From positions 62,001 through 126,000 of the forward strand of contig NZ_SDWV01000001.1 in the NCBI RefSeq assembly GCF_004137345.1: a DNA stretch of 64,000 nt. The letters are read 5' to 3'. Each line of letters begins with the position of its first letter. Position 1 is the first letter of the stretch. Made by a program: the position numbers and the translations under genes. A model generated the notes under the pieces. It made no database searches. It was given only the letters and a program-made list of their open reading frames with translations, and was not told the origin of the DNA. Shown one piece after another: positions 36,823 through 45,907 of this stretch. Source of the DNA: Nocardioides zhouii. Its GTDB lineage: Bacteria; Actinomycetota; Actinomycetes; Propionibacteriales; Nocardioidaceae.

Positions 36823-37044
36823 GTGACGAGCGTCGTCGTTGCCTGCGTCCTGATCGCCCTCTGCTGGTGGATCTCGCGGTGGGACCTGCGCCGGCCGGAC
36901 GCCGTCGCGGCTCGCGCGCGCTACCCGTACGCCCGTCCGCGACCCTCGGTGCGGCGGCTCGCGGTGATGTGCGTGGCGGCGGTCGCGGTCTGCCTGCTGT
37001 CGATGGCGGTCCTGCCCTACCTCGACGCCTTCCGCTTCCCCTAG
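36823..37044 (+). CDS. Small membrane protein (73 aa)
   Basis: A 73-residue protein with two hydrophobic segments (VVVACVLIALCWWI near the start and VMCVAAVAVCLLSMAVL near the end) joined by a basic loop with many Arg and Pro. It is predicted to span the membrane twice. CATGAT lies six bases before the GTG, which suggests leaderless translation. No family recognised. Confidence 0.55.
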   Translation: MTSVVVACVLIALCWWISRWDLRRPDAVAARARYPYARPRPSVRRLAVMCVAAVAVCLLSMAVLPYLDAFRFP

Positions 37045-37062
37045 GTCGGCGGCTGGCCCGCA

Positions 37063-37995
37063 CTAGTCCTGCACGGCCTTGGTGATCGCGATGCAGCGCG
37101 TGATCCAGTCGCGCTCGTCGGCGGTCAGCGCGCGGTCGGCCTCGCGGGCGTCCTGGACCGACCACCCGGCGTTGACGACCATCCGTACGACGACCCAGTC
37201 GCGGGCGCGGTCCTCGTCGAGCCCGCCGGCGTCGACGAGCGCGTGGAAGCGCCGCCGCAGGCCGTCGCGGACCGAGCCGACGGCACCGGGACCGGAGAGC
37301 TCGTCCATCCGGTTCCACAGCATCGGCGCCGGCTCGTAGTGCGGGTCGCCGGCCATCGGCTTCGGGTCGATGGCGCGCCACTCCCCCGCGTCGTCGGCCA
37401 TCACGTTGGCGTAGTGGAGGTCGCCGTGCACGACCACCGGCGCGCCCGCGTCGGCCAGCAGGTCCGGGCCGAGCGCGAGCGCCTGGTCGACGTACCTCCG
37501 CGGGACGGGGATGTCGCGTCCCAGGTCGTCGAGCTCGCGCAGCCACCGCTCGACGTACGACGCCACGCTCGCGAGCTGCGGCAGCGCCGGGATGTGCAGC
37601 CGCGGGTAGAGCCCGCCGACCACCTCGCATGCCTCGACGTCCCAGGTGTCGCCGAGGTCGGGGCCGGGCAGCCAGTCGAGCAGCAGGGCGCGACGGTGCG
37701 GGTCGGAGCGCCGCAGGCGTACGGCGCCGCGCCCGCCCCAGTGCTGGAGCGCCAGTCCCTCGTGCAGCGACTCCTGGTCGCCGTCGAAGGTGACCTTGAG
37801 GCCGCCGCTGACCCCGTCGGCGTCGACCACCGGCACGACGAGCGAGCAGTAGCCGTGGAGCGCGGTCGCCACCGGCGTCAGCCGCCACTCGTCGAGCAGC
37901 TCGGCCGTCCGACGCGGCAGCCGCTGCAGCCACCCGGCCCAGTCCTCGCCCAGCTCGCTCTGGGACAGGAGTCCCGGAGGGATGGTGACGGGCAT
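37063..37995 (-). CDS. Aminoglycoside/hydroxyurea phosphotransferase-like kinase
   Basis: A 310-residue protein of the APH(6)/streptomycin 6-kinase type. The catalytic loop is VVVHGDLHYANVMAD and the metal site IDPKPMAGDP. Both are intact, so kinase activity is plausible. Resistance to streptomycin has not been shown for chromosomal relatives of this kind. TAGGGT (minus strand, 38002-38007) is six bases before the ATG and overlaps the -10 box of the divergent gene. Confidence 0.85.
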   Translation of the reverse strand: MPVTIPPGLLSQSELGEDWAGWLQRLPRRTAELLDEWRLTPVATALHGYCSLVVPVVDADGVSGGLKVTFDGDQESLHEGLALQHWGGRGAVRLRRSDPHRRALLLDWLPGPDLGDTWDVEACEVVGGLYPRLHIPALPQLASVASYVERWLRELDDLGRDIPVPRRYVDQALALGPDLLADAGAPVVVHGDLHYANVMADDAGEWRAIDPKPMAGDPHYEPAPMLWNRMDELSGPGAVGSVRDGLRRRFHALVDAGGLDEDRARDWVVVRMVVNAGWSVQDAREADRALTADERDWITRCIAITKAVQD

Positions 37996-38001
37996 GGCTC
38001 G

Positions 38002-38011
38002 ACCCTAGGCT
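38002..38011. promoter_or_regulatory. Overlapping divergent -10 boxes
   Basis: ACCCTAGGCT holds TAGGGT on the minus strand (for the kinase-like gene, six bases to its ATG) and TAGGCT on the plus strand (for the XdhC-like gene, seven bases to its ATG). They share the TA at 38006-38007. Two polymerases could not occupy both at once. Confidence 0.6.
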
Positions 38012-38018
38012 GACGTGC

Positions 38019-38474
38019 ATGAGCGAGCGCCGTGAGCAGCCGTGGCGGGACGAGCCGGTCCAGCGCGGCCGGATCCTGGTCCTGACCGACAACCCCATCG
38101 CCCGGTCGATCGCCGTGATCGCGTCGACGGTGGGCCGCACGGTCCTCCTCGAGTCGGCCGACGACGGCGGCCCGGGGCTGGACGCCCGCGCGGGCGACGC
38201 GGTGGTGTTGTGCGACCACGACGCCCCGGACGCCCCGGCGGTGCTGCGCGCCGCCCTCGCCTCGGAGGCGTCGTACGTCGCCATGATGGCGAGCCGCCGA
38301 CGCGCCGCCGGCCTGGTCGAGGAGCTCGAGGCCGAGGGGGTCGACGTCAGCACCCTCCACGTGCCGGCCGGTCACGACCTCGGCGGGAAGGCGCCGGGCG
38401 AGATCGCGCTGTCCGTGGTCGCCGAGATCGTCGCCGAGTCGTACGGCCGCTCCGGCGGCGCGATGCGCGGCTAG
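38019..38474 (+). CDS. XdhC Rossmann-domain-like protein, stand-alone
   Basis: A 151-residue protein resembling the C-terminal domain of XdhC, the chaperone that inserts sulfurated molybdenum cofactor into xanthine dehydrogenase. SYVAMMASRRRAAGL and GKAPGEIALSVVAEIVAE are the recognisable blocks. The N-terminal XdhC domain with its cysteines is missing, and no xanthine dehydrogenase genes are nearby. It may be a reduced Rossmann protein with another role. The stop overlaps the convergent SRPBCC gene by four bases. Confidence 0.75.
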   Translation: MSERREQPWRDEPVQRGRILVLTDNPIARSIAVIASTVGRTVLLESADDGGPGLDARAGDAVVLCDHDAPDAPAVLRAALASEASYVAMMASRRRAAGLVEELEAEGVDVSTLHVPAGHDLGGKAPGEIALSVVAEIVAESYGRSGGAMRG

Positions 38475-38953
38475 GACGTTTGCGGAGCCAGCAGGGCCCG
38501 CTCGATCTCCTCGAGCGCCTGTCGCGCGTAGCCCTGCCACATCCGGCCGAAGGCTGGCATCACGAGGGCCCCGGCACGCGTGGGCGTCACGCTCCAGTGC
38601 CACGACACCTCGACCCCGGCTCCCGCGGCGGCGAACGCCCACAGGCCGGCGGCGCTTGCCACCAGGGGCTTGAGCGGGCCACTGAGCGGCTCGATGTCGT
38701 AGCCGAAGCTCGCGCCGGGCGTGACGGACGTGAGGGTCTCGCGCATGGTGCCGCGATCGGCCAGCACGATCGTGCGGGTCTGACCGACGCTCCCCCACAC
38801 GCCTGCCTGGTCGCGCACCTCCCGGATCGGCGGCAGCGCCAGGAAGCGCCGGCTGAAGATCTGGGGCAGCGGCATCGGCAGCACCGCGTCGTACGCGACG
38901 CCCACATCGACGGGGATGCTGCGACGGGCATGGAGCTCGATGGGTGACGGCAT
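38471..38953 (-). CDS. SRPBCC-family (START/polyketide cyclase-like) protein
   Basis: A 160-residue helix-grip protein. SIPVDVGVAYDAVLPMPL begins the fold and GAGVEVSWHWSVTP with the long C-terminal helix MWQGYARQALEEIERALL closes it. Such proteins bind hydrophobic ligands. No catalytic residues stand out. The ATG at 38953 fits the fold; a longer frame upstream is antisense to the next gene. It is divergent from the winged-helix gene 30 bases away. Confidence 0.78.
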   Translation of the reverse strand: MPSPIELHARRSIPVDVGVAYDAVLPMPLPQIFSRRFLALPPIREVRDQAGVWGSVGQTRTIVLADRGTMRETLTSVTPGASFGYDIEPLSGPLKPLVASAAGLWAFAAAGAGVEVSWHWSVTPTRAGALVMPAFGRMWQGYARQALEEIERALLAPQTS

Positions 38954-38983
38954 GGTGTCAGTCAAGCGCACTACGGTGCGCCT

Positions 38984-40072
38984 GTGCGCAGCTCGTGGGA
39001 GGACCTCGGCGGTCTGGCGCTCGCGCGCCAGTTCCCACCGGCCGGGCCGGACGTGGCCGCGCGGATCGACCGCATCGGTCCGGTCCAGTCGCAGACCGCT
39101 CGCTCGCCGTTCCTCGCGCTGGCGGCGCGCTTCCCCGGCACCACCCGCGACGAGGTCACCGCGGCCTACGAGGACGGCACGATCGTGCGCGGCAGCACCA
39201 TCCGGGGCACGGTCCACACGTCGACGTCGGGCTCGTTCTCCCACCTGGGCGCGGTCACTGCCGTCGGTCAGCGGACGCTGTGGGACCGGCTCCTGCGACT
39301 CGAGCAGTCACGCGTCGACGACCTGTGGCTGGCGACCGAGGCGTTCGCCTCGACCTGGCGGACCACCGACGAGCTCCAGGAGCACCTGCACCGGTGGCTG
39401 ATCGAGCACGAGGGCCGTGACGACATCACGACGCAGCAGGTCGGGCGCTACCTCGCCTTCGGCCACGGCGGCCTCGTCCGCCGGCCCGTCAACGGCGACT
39501 GGGCAGGGCAGGGAGCGCCGGAGTACATCCACCTGCCGGGCACCGGGGCCATCGAGGACGCCGTCGAGCTGCACCTGCGCTCCCACGGGCCCGCGTCGCG
39601 CCACGACGTGGCGTGGTGGTCCGGCCTGGGGCTGCGCGTCGTGGACGCCGCGCTGGTCGCCCTCGAGGCCCGCGTCGGCCTGGTGTCGACGGAAGGTCCG
39701 GACGGGAGGACGTACGTCGACCTGCCCGACGCCCCGGAGCCGCGCACCGTCGAGGGGGTGCGGCTGCTGCCTGAGTTCGACGCGCTGATGTGCGCGTACG
39801 ACCCCGCCGGCCGGGTCCGCTTCGCAGAGGCCCCGCACCTGGCGCGGCTGTGGACCGGCGCCAACGGCCTCGTGCTGCCACCGCTGCTCGTCGACGGCCG
39901 GATCACCGGCTACTGGCGCGCGGCGGGCACGGCACGGCGCCGACCGCTCGAGGTCGTCTGGTTCGCGCGCACCCGCCGGCCGCGGAAGGGCGAGCTGGAC
40001 GAGCCGGTGGCGGCGCTCGAGGCGGTGCTCGACATCTCGGTGACCGACCTGACGATCACCCGCGAGGCCTAG
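38984..40072 (+). CDS. Winged-helix DNA-binding domain protein (HTH_42/AlkX-like)
   Basis: A 362-residue protein of the actinobacterial winged-helix family that includes DNA glycosylases of the AlkX/YcaQ kind. LARQFPP and DRIGPVQSQTARSPFLALAARF are typical of its N-terminus, and GYWRAAGTARRRPLEVVWF of its end. The QSQ region may hold the catalytic glutamines seen in AlkX-type enzymes that act on cross-linked or alkylated DNA; this is inferred. TACGGT (38972-38977) lies exactly six bases before the GTG, so the mRNA may be leaderless. Confidence 0.82.
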   Translation: MRSSWEDLGGLALARQFPPAGPDVAARIDRIGPVQSQTARSPFLALAARFPGTTRDEVTAAYEDGTIVRGSTIRGTVHTSTSGSFSHLGAVTAVGQRTLWDRLLRLEQSRVDDLWLATEAFASTWRTTDELQEHLHRWLIEHEGRDDITTQQVGRYLAFGHGGLVRRPVNGDWAGQGAPEYIHLPGTGAIEDAVELHLRSHGPASRHDVAWWSGLGLRVVDAALVALEARVGLVSTEGPDGRTYVDLPDAPEPRTVEGVRLLPEFDALMCAYDPAGRVRFAEAPHLARLWTGANGLVLPPLLVDGRITGYWRAAGTARRRPLEVVWFARTRRPRKGELDEPVAALEAVLDISVTDLTITREA

Positions 40073-40078
40073 CAGCGA

Positions 40079-40921
40079 TCAGCCGGCGTAGCGGATCTCG
40101 TCGGCCACCATCGCCATGGTCGCCCGGGCGCGCACCGGGTCCTCGGTGAGGAAGTAGTGGTCGACGTCCGGCGTGACGTCGTGGATCACCCGGACCCCCG
40201 CCGCGCGCAGGCGGTGGGCGTACGCGTCTCCCTCGGCGCGCAGCACGTCGCGCTCAGCCGTGAGCACGATGGCCGGCGGCAGCCCCTTGAGGTCGGCGGC
40301 GAGCAGGGGCGAGGCGTACGACTCGAGGCGGCTGGCCGGGTCGGGCACGTAGACGCGACGTACAAGCCGGCGCAGCTCCGGCGAGATCATGCCGGGATCG
40401 TCGTCGCGTGGCTCGGCGGACAGGTCCAGGGCCGGGATGCCGAGCACCTGCAGGGTCGGGGCGAACGAGCCGGAGTCGCGCGCCTGGAGCGCGACGGAAG
40501 CCGCCAGCCCGCCTCCCGAGCTGAACCCGCCGACCGACACCGGGGTGCCGTCCGCGGCCAGGGCGGCGGCCACGTCGTGCGCCTGGTGCTGGGCGACCGG
40601 GTAGGTCACGCGCGGCGCGACCTCGAAGTCCACGTTGGCCACCAGCACGTTCGAGGTCGCCGCGATGTAGCGGCACCACCAGTCGTCCATCGCCGGGTAG
40701 CGCATCAGGAACGCTCCCCCGTGCAGGTGCACGTGCACCGGGAGCGGCCCCGGCGCAGGCCGGTAGAGCCACACGCTCACCTTGCCGTGGCGGGTCTTGA
40801 TCCGCACCCGCTTCGGGGCCGGGAGGTCGCTGCCGGCGAACCGCAGGTTGTCGCCGTAGGAGACGGTGAAGGGGGCACTCGCACGCATCAGCTCGACCCG
40901 GAGCCGGTCAGCGAGGTGCAT
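40079..40921 (-). CDS. Alpha/beta hydrolase, hormone-sensitive-lipase family
   Basis: A 280-residue esterase/lipase. HLHGGAFLMRYPAMDDWW gives the HGG oxyanion hole (about 74-78), GGFSSGGGLAASVAL the nucleophile Ser, DPGM and VDHYFLTED the acid and histidine regions. All catalytic elements are visible. The substrate is a carboxylic ester, otherwise unknown. It ends seven bases from the convergent winged-helix gene and starts 37 bases downstream of HutD. Confidence 0.88.
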   Translation of the reverse strand: MHLADRLRVELMRASAPFTVSYGDNLRFAGSDLPAPKRVRIKTRHGKVSVWLYRPAPGPLPVHVHLHGGAFLMRYPAMDDWWCRYIAATSNVLVANVDFEVAPRVTYPVAQHQAHDVAAALAADGTPVSVGGFSSGGGLAASVALQARDSGSFAPTLQVLGIPALDLSAEPRDDDPGMISPELRRLVRRVYVPDPASRLESYASPLLAADLKGLPPAIVLTAERDVLRAEGDAYAHRLRAAGVRVIHDVTPDVDHYFLTEDPVRARATMAMVADEIRYAG

Positions 40922-40957
40922 GCTCCGGCTTCGCCACGGAGGGCCTCGCTGGATTGG

Positions 40958-41455
40958 TCAGGCGCGCTCGAGGGTGACGACCGCGATCGTGCACCGGCCG
41001 GCGACCTCGCCCGGACCGGAGACCAGCGACCTCGCGCCGTCGCCGGTGAGGACGTACGCCGCCTGGTCGCCGGCGAGCGGCAGGACCGAGGTCCGGCCGA
41101 GCTCGAGCACCGTGACGTGCGGGGTGACGAGAGCCGGGTCGACGACCACGTTGAGCACCCGCACCGGGCCCTCGGCCACGGTGGCGACGACCACGGCGTC
41201 ACCGGAGAAGGCGAACGGCCGCTGCGGCTCGACGACGTGCGTCTCGCCGTCGACCTCCAGGCCCAGGACCGGGCCCTCGACGACGGTGAGCAGGCGCCGT
41301 CGACCGGGGAAGGCCGAGAACGGGCCGTCGGTGTCGACGTCGGCCAGGCTGATCCGCCACGACCCGTCGTCGGCCCGCGCCAGCTCGCGCGTCGTACCGC
41401 CTCCGTTGGCCCACGGCTGCGGGGCGACGTCGTCGACCCGCACGACGGGGGCCAC
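40958..41455 (-). CDS. HutD/Ves family cupin-like protein
   Basis: A 165-residue beta-barrel protein of the HutD/Ves family: PQPWANGGGTTRELA at the start and RISLADVDTDGPFSAFPGRRR in the middle are the family signatures. HutD is linked to histidine use in other bacteria, but no hut gene is here. The GTG at 41455 is three bases after the lepA stop, so lepA and this gene are probably one transcript. Confidence 0.87.
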   Translation of the reverse strand: MAPVVRVDDVAPQPWANGGGTTRELARADDGSWRISLADVDTDGPFSAFPGRRRLLTVVEGPVLGLEVDGETHVVEPQRPFAFSGDAVVVATVAEGPVRVLNVVVDPALVTPHVTVLELGRTSVLPLAGDQAAYVLTGDGARSLVSGPGEVAGRCTIAVVTLERA

Positions 41456-41457
41456 GG

Positions 41458-43335
41458 CTACTTCTTGCCCGACTTGTCCGTGGGCTGCGTGGTCGAGAGC
41501 GCGGCGACGAAGGCCTCCGGCGGCACCTCGACGGAGCCGATGCTCTTCATCCGCTTCTTGCCCGCCTTCTGCTTCTCCAGCAGCTTGCGCTTGCGGCTGA
41601 TGTCACCGCCGTAGCACTTCGCGAGGACGTCCTTGCGGATGGCGCGAATGGTCTCGCGGGCGATGACCCGGGCACCGATGGCTGCCTGGATCGGCACCTC
41701 GAACTGCTGGCGCGGGATCAGGTCCTTGAGCTTGCCGGCCATCATCACGCCGTAGGAGTAGGCCGTGTCGCGGTGCACGATCGCACTGAACGCGTCGACG
41801 GGCTCGCCCTGCAGCAGGATGTCGACCTTGACCAGGTCGGACGCCTGGTCGCCGTCGCGCTCGTAGTCGAGCGAGGCGTAGCCCTTGGTGCGGGACTTCA
41901 GCTGGTCGAAGAAGTCGAAGACGATCTCGCCCATCGGCAGCGTGTAGCGCATCTCCACGCGGTCCTCGGAGAGGTAGTCCATCCCCTGGAGGTTGCCGCG
42001 CTTGGACTGGCACAGCTCCATGATCGTGCCGATGTAGTCGGACGGCGACAGGATCGTGGCGCGGACGACCGGCTCGCGGACCTCGGAGATCTTGCCCCCA
42101 TCGGGGTACTCGCTGGGGTTCGTGCACTCGATGACGGTGCCGTCCTCCATCGCGACCGAGTAGACGACGTTCGGGGCCGTCGAGATCAGCTCGAGGTTGA
42201 ACTCGCGCTCCAGCCGCTCGCGGACGATCTCCATGTGGAGCAGGCCGAGGAAGCCGCAGCGGAAGCCGAAGCCCAGCGCTCCAGAGGTCTCCGGCTCGTA
42301 CGCCAGTGCGGCGTCGTTGAGCTGCAGGCGCTCGAGGGCGTCACGCAGGTTGGGGTAGTCGTCGCCGTCGATCGGGTAGAGACCGGCGAACACCATCGGG
42401 TTGGGGTGCTTGTAGCCACCCAGCGACTCGGTCGCCCCGTGGTGCTGGCTGGTGACGGTGTCACCCACGCGGGACTGGCGGACGTCCTTCACACCGGTGA
42501 TGAGGTAGCCGACCTCGCCGACGCCGAGGTCGCTTGCCTTCATCGGCTCGGGGCTGATCACGCCGACCTCGAGCATCTCGTGGACGACGCCGTTGGACAT
42601 CATCTTGATCCGGTCACGGTGGCTGAGCTTGCCGTCGATGACGCGGACGTAGGTGACGACGCCGCGGTAGATGTCGTACACCGAGTCGAAGATCAGCGCC
42701 CGCGGCGGCGCGTCCGCGTCGCCGACCGGTGCCGGGGTCTGCTTGACGATCTCGTTGAGCAGCGTCTCGACGCCCAGGCCGGTCTTGGCCGAGGTCATCA
42801 GCACGTCGGACACGTCGCACCCGATGATGCCCGCCAGCTCGGCGGCGTACTTCTCCGGCTGGGCGTTGGGCAGGTCGATCTTGTTGAGCACCGGGATGAT
42901 GTGGAGGTCCGCGCCGAGCGCGAGGTAGAGGTTGGCGAGCGTCTGCGCCTCGATGCCCTGCGCCGCGTCGACCAGCAGGACCGCGGCCTCGCACGCCTCG
43001 AGCGAGCGGGACACCTCGTACGTGAAGTCGACGTGGCCGGGTGTGTCGATCATGTTGAGGACGTACATCCCGGGCTCGGCGCCCTCGGCGTTGCCGACGG
43101 GGACGGTCCATGGGAGGCGTACGGCCTGGCTCTTGATGGTGATGCCGCGCTCGCGCTCGATGTCCATCCGGTCGAGGTACTGCGCGCGCGACGAGCGCTC
43201 GTCGACCACGCCGGTGAGCTGGAGCATGCGGTCAGCCAGCGTCGACTTGCCGTGGTCGATGTGCGCGATGATGCAGAAGTTGCGGATGATCGACGGGTCG
43301 GTCGAGCCCGGCTGCGGCGCGTTCTTGAGGCTCAC
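41458..43335 (-). CDS. lepA: Elongation factor 4 (LepA)
   Basis: A 625-residue ribosomal GTPase that back-translocates or remodels stalled ribosomes. G1 [13 protein letters not shown]3 DTPGHVDF, G4 NKIDLP and the LepA C-terminal domain (ACKCYGGD-like [26 protein letters not shown]) identify it. The GTG at 43335 gives the standard N-terminus. It is divergent from the EamA gene. Confidence 0.97.
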   Translation of the reverse strand: MSLKNAPQPGSTDPSIIRNFCIIAHIDHGKSTLADRMLQLTGVVDERSSRAQYLDRMDIERERGITIKSQAVRLPWTVPVGNAEGAEPGMYVLNMIDTPGHVDFTYEVSRSLEACEAAVLLVDAAQGIEAQTLANLYLALGADLHIIPVLNKIDLPNAQPEKYAAELAGIIGCDVSDVLMTSAKTGLGVETLLNEIVKQTPAPVGDADAPPRALIFDSVYDIYRGVVTYVRVIDGKLSHRDRIKMMSNGVVHEMLEVGVISPEPMKASDLGVGEVGYLITGVKDVRQSRVGDTVTSQHHGATESLGGYKHPNPMVFAGLYPIDGDDYPNLRDALERLQLNDAALAYEPETSGALGFGFRCGFLGLLHMEIVRERLEREFNLELISTAPNVVYSVAMEDGTVIECTNPSEYPDGGKISEVREPVVRATILSPSDYIGTIMELCQSKRGNLQGMDYLSEDRVEMRYTLPMGEIVFDFFDQLKSRTKGYASLDYERDGDQASDLVKVDILLQGEPVDAFSAIVHRDTAYSYGVMMAGKLKDLIPRQQFEVPIQAAIGARVIARETIRAIRKDVLAKCYGGDISRKRKLLEKQKAGKKRMKSIGSVEVPPEAFVAALSTTQPTDKSGKK

Positions 43336-43442
43336 GGACTGCTTTCAGGTGTACGACGGCGGTGAGGGGTCATTCTTCCACGCGGGGCGTGCCTCACCGA
43401 ACCGGCGACGGCGCAGTGCGATCGGGTGGCTAGCGTGCTCGG

Positions 43443-44357
43443 GTGACCCCTCGGACCGGATCGACGCTTCCCCTGGTCCCGGCAGCAGCCTTCGTGCTGG
43501 TCTGGTCGTCGGGCTACATCTCCGGCCCCGCTGCGGTGGATGCGGCCGCGCCGTTCGCAGTACTGGGGTGGCGCTTCGTCATCGCCGCCCTGCTCGGCGC
43601 CGGGCTCGCCCTCGCGCTGAGGCGCCCGACGCGGATGGACCGGGCCACGCTCGGTCGCGTCGCGGCCGTCGGCCTGGTGATGAACGCGTTGCAGTTCGGC
43701 CTGATGTACGTCGCCTTCGACCTGGGCCTCGGCGCCACGCTGGCCTCGTTGTTCCACGCGCTGAGCCCCGTGCTCACCGCACTCCTCGCAGCGGCGCTGC
43801 TGGGCGAGCGCGTCTCGATGCTGCAGGTGCTCGGCTTCGTCGTGGGGGTCGCGGGGGTGCTGATCGTCCTCGGCTCCGACCTGGGGCACGCCGGCGGGCC
43901 GATCGCCGTGCTGGTCGGCGGGCTCAGCATGCTCACCCTCAGTCTCGGCACGCTCGGTCAGCGGTGGATCGGCGCGCAGCCCGACCTGCTGTGGTCGGCC
44001 GCGGTGCAGTTCGCCGTCTCCGCGCCGCCACTGCTGGTGCTCAGCTGGCTCACCGAGGGCGCGTGGCCGGTGACGGACACCGGCCAGGCGGTCGGCTCCG
44101 TGCTGCTCCTGGCGATCGTCAACTCGATCGTCGGGCTGATGCTGCTCGCGCTGCTCGTGCTGCGCGGCGGCTCGGGCGCGGCGGCGAGCCTGTTCTTCCT
44201 GAGCCCGCCGGTGACCGCCGTGCTCGCCTGGCTCGTGCTCGACGAGACGCTGTCGATCACCCAGCTCATCGGCCTGGTGGTCGCCGTGGTCGGCGTGGCC
44301 GCGGCGACCCGCACCCGGCGTACGCCCGTGCCGGCTCAGGAGGTCGGGACCCAGTAG
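43443..44357 (+). CDS. EamA-family (DMT) transporter
   Basis: A 304-residue protein with about ten hydrophobic segments in two EamA repeats (residues 10-140 and 150-290), the drug/metabolite transporter fold. VWSSGYISGP near the start is the usual EamA signature. The exported metabolite is unknown. TAGCGT (43431-43436) lies exactly six bases before the GTG. It overlaps the convergent GNAT gene by 22 bases. Confidence 0.87.
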   Translation: MTPRTGSTLPLVPAAAFVLVWSSGYISGPAAVDAAAPFAVLGWRFVIAALLGAGLALALRRPTRMDRATLGRVAAVGLVMNALQFGLMYVAFDLGLGATLASLFHALSPVLTALLAAALLGERVSMLQVLGFVVGVAGVLIVLGSDLGHAGGPIAVLVGGLSMLTLSLGTLGQRWIGAQPDLLWSAAVQFAVSAPPLLVLSWLTEGAWPVTDTGQAVGSVLLLAIVNSIVGLMLLALLVLRGGSGAAASLFFLSPPVTAVLAWLVLDETLSITQLIGLVVAVVGVAAATRTRRTPVPAQEVGTQ

Positions 44358-44863
44358 CGGCGCTTGATCCCCCGGACGTCCTCGAGCACCCCACCGGCAG
44401 CCTCGATCACCCCGATCGAGCCGATGTTGTCGTCGTCGCAGGTCACCAGGGCCGACTCGATCCCGAGGCCACGCGCCCACGCGAGCGAACCGACGAGCAT
44501 CGCGGTGGCGTGCCCTTCACGCCTCCGCGTGGGGCGTACGTCGTAGCCGATGTGGCCACCGACGTCGAGGAGGAAGTCGTTGAGGACGTGGCGGATCGCG
44601 ATCCGGCCGAGGTAGGTCTCCCCGTCGACCCACCAGAGCGTCGTGCAGGGCACGTGCCAGTCCGGGCGGGACGTCTCGAGCAGCGCATCGGCCTTCACGG
44701 CCTCGACGAAGACCTCGAACGCCGTCGGGTCCTGCCACTGCGGCGCGTTGTGCTCGATCCACGCGGCGGTCTGGCTGTTCTCGGCGCCCTCGGCGACGAA
44801 CTCGTCCATCGCCTCCAGGAAGGACTCGTGGACGGACGTGGTCGGCAGGACGAGCTCGGGCAT
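44336..44863 (-). CDS. GNAT-family N-acetyltransferase
   Basis: A 175-residue acetyltransferase. The acetyl-CoA loop is RPTRRREGHATAML, with the preceding IRHVLNDFLLDVGGHIGYDV strand, as in GNAT proteins. The N-terminal 60 residues are acidic and specific to its subgroup. Substrate unknown. The ATG at 44863 fits the alignment; a longer frame runs through the opposite gene. Confidence 0.83.
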   Translation of the reverse strand: MPELVLPTTSVHESFLEAMDEFVAEGAENSQTAAWIEHNAPQWQDPTAFEVFVEAVKADALLETSRPDWHVPCTTLWWVDGETYLGRIAIRHVLNDFLLDVGGHIGYDVRPTRRREGHATAMLVGSLAWARGLGIESALVTCDDDNIGSIGVIEAAGGVLEDVRGIKRRYWVPTS

Positions 44864-44947
44864 GGGCACCGTTCTACCCGGTTCCACGCGGGGTCTGCAC
44901 GCGATATCGGGTCGTCGCCCACGCGACCCGTGGGGAAGGATGCCGCC

Positions 44948-45907
44948 ATGCCCCCGCCTCCCGTCGCGCCCTACCCCGCTCCGCACGGGAAGACTGCGCG
45001 GCGGCTCGAGTGGGCGTTCCTCCCGCCCCACCTCCGGGCGTGGATCGAGCGCCGCTGCGGATCGCCCGTCGTCTCGGCCATCACCCAGAACAGCGGGTTC
45101 ACGCCGGGCTTCGCGTCCGTGCTGGTGTGCGAGGACGGCTCGCGCCACTTCGCCAAGGCCGCCTCGGTCAAGGCCCAGCGGATGTTCGCGGACTCCTACC
45201 GCGAGGAGGCGCGCAAGCTCGCCGCCCTCCCGGCGACCGTCCCCGCGCCGCGGCTGCTGTGGCACCTCGACGACGACTGGGTGGTGCTCGGCACGGAGTA
45301 CGTCGCCGGCCGCTCGCCGGCGCGGCCGTGGCGCCGGCCCGAGCTCGACGCGCTGCTCGACGCCCTGGAGCAGGTCGCCGACGCGCTCACACCGCCGTTC
45401 GCCGACCTCGCTCTCGACAGCGCCGAAGACGACTTCGTGCCCCTCCTCGACGGTTGGGCCGGCATCCGCGCCGCCCGGACCGACCTCGACCCCGCCCACC
45501 TCGCCCAGGCCGAGTCGCTGGCCCATCGCTACACCGAGGTGGTCGGCGGCGACACCCTCGTGCACACCGACATCCGCTCCGACAACGTGATCATCGACGC
45601 CGACGGCCGGGCCCTGATCTGCGACTGGAACTGGCCGGTGCGCGGTGCCGCGTGGTTCGACTCGCTGGCCGCCCTCATCGCCCCGCGCGGTGAAGGGATC
45701 GACGTCGAGGAGGTGATCGCCGGGCGGCGGCTCTTGCGCGGCCTCGACCCCGAAGCGATTGACATCAACCTCGCGCTCTACGTCGGCTACTTCCTCCACC
45801 AGTGCGAACTGCCCGTGCCGCCGACGTCGCCGCACCTCCGCGACCACCAGCGCTGGCAGGGCGAGGTCTGCTGGGACTGGCTGGCCGAGCGCCGGGGCTG
45901 GACGTGA
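44948..45907 (+). CDS. Aminoglycoside phosphotransferase (APH) family protein 1
   Basis: A 319-residue kinase-fold protein. The catalytic loop LVHTDIRSDNVIID and the metal-binding ICDWNWPVRG are intact. In place of the usual HGD it has HTD, seen in some APH-like proteins. Substrate unknown; not evidence of drug resistance by itself. The stop overlaps the following paralogue (GTGA), so they are co-translated. Confidence 0.85.
   Translation: MPPPPVAPYPAPHGKTARRLEWAFLPPHLRAWIERRCGSPVVSAITQNSGFTPGFASVLVCEDGSRHFAKAASVKAQRMFADSYREEARKLAALPATVPAPRLLWHLDDDWVVLGTEYVAGRSPARPWRRPELDALLDALEQVADALTPPFADLALDSAEDDFVPLLDGWAGIRAARTDLDPAHLAQAESLAHRYTEVVGGDTLVHTDIRSDNVIIDADGRALICDWNWPVRGAAWFDSLAALIAPRGEGIDVEEVIAGRRLLRGLDPEAIDINLALYVGYFLHQCELPVPPTSPHLRDHQRWQGEVCWDWLAERRGWT

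Noticed and set aside
37063-37995. Calling the kinase-like gene a streptomycin-resistance gene
   Set aside because: The fold and loop match APH(6)-type kinases, but chromosomal relatives have varied substrates and the sequence gives no proof of drug modification.
43336-43442. A regulatory RNA between lepA and the EamA gene
   Set aside because: The 107 bases hold only the EamA -10 box and no stable hairpin or conserved-looking structure.
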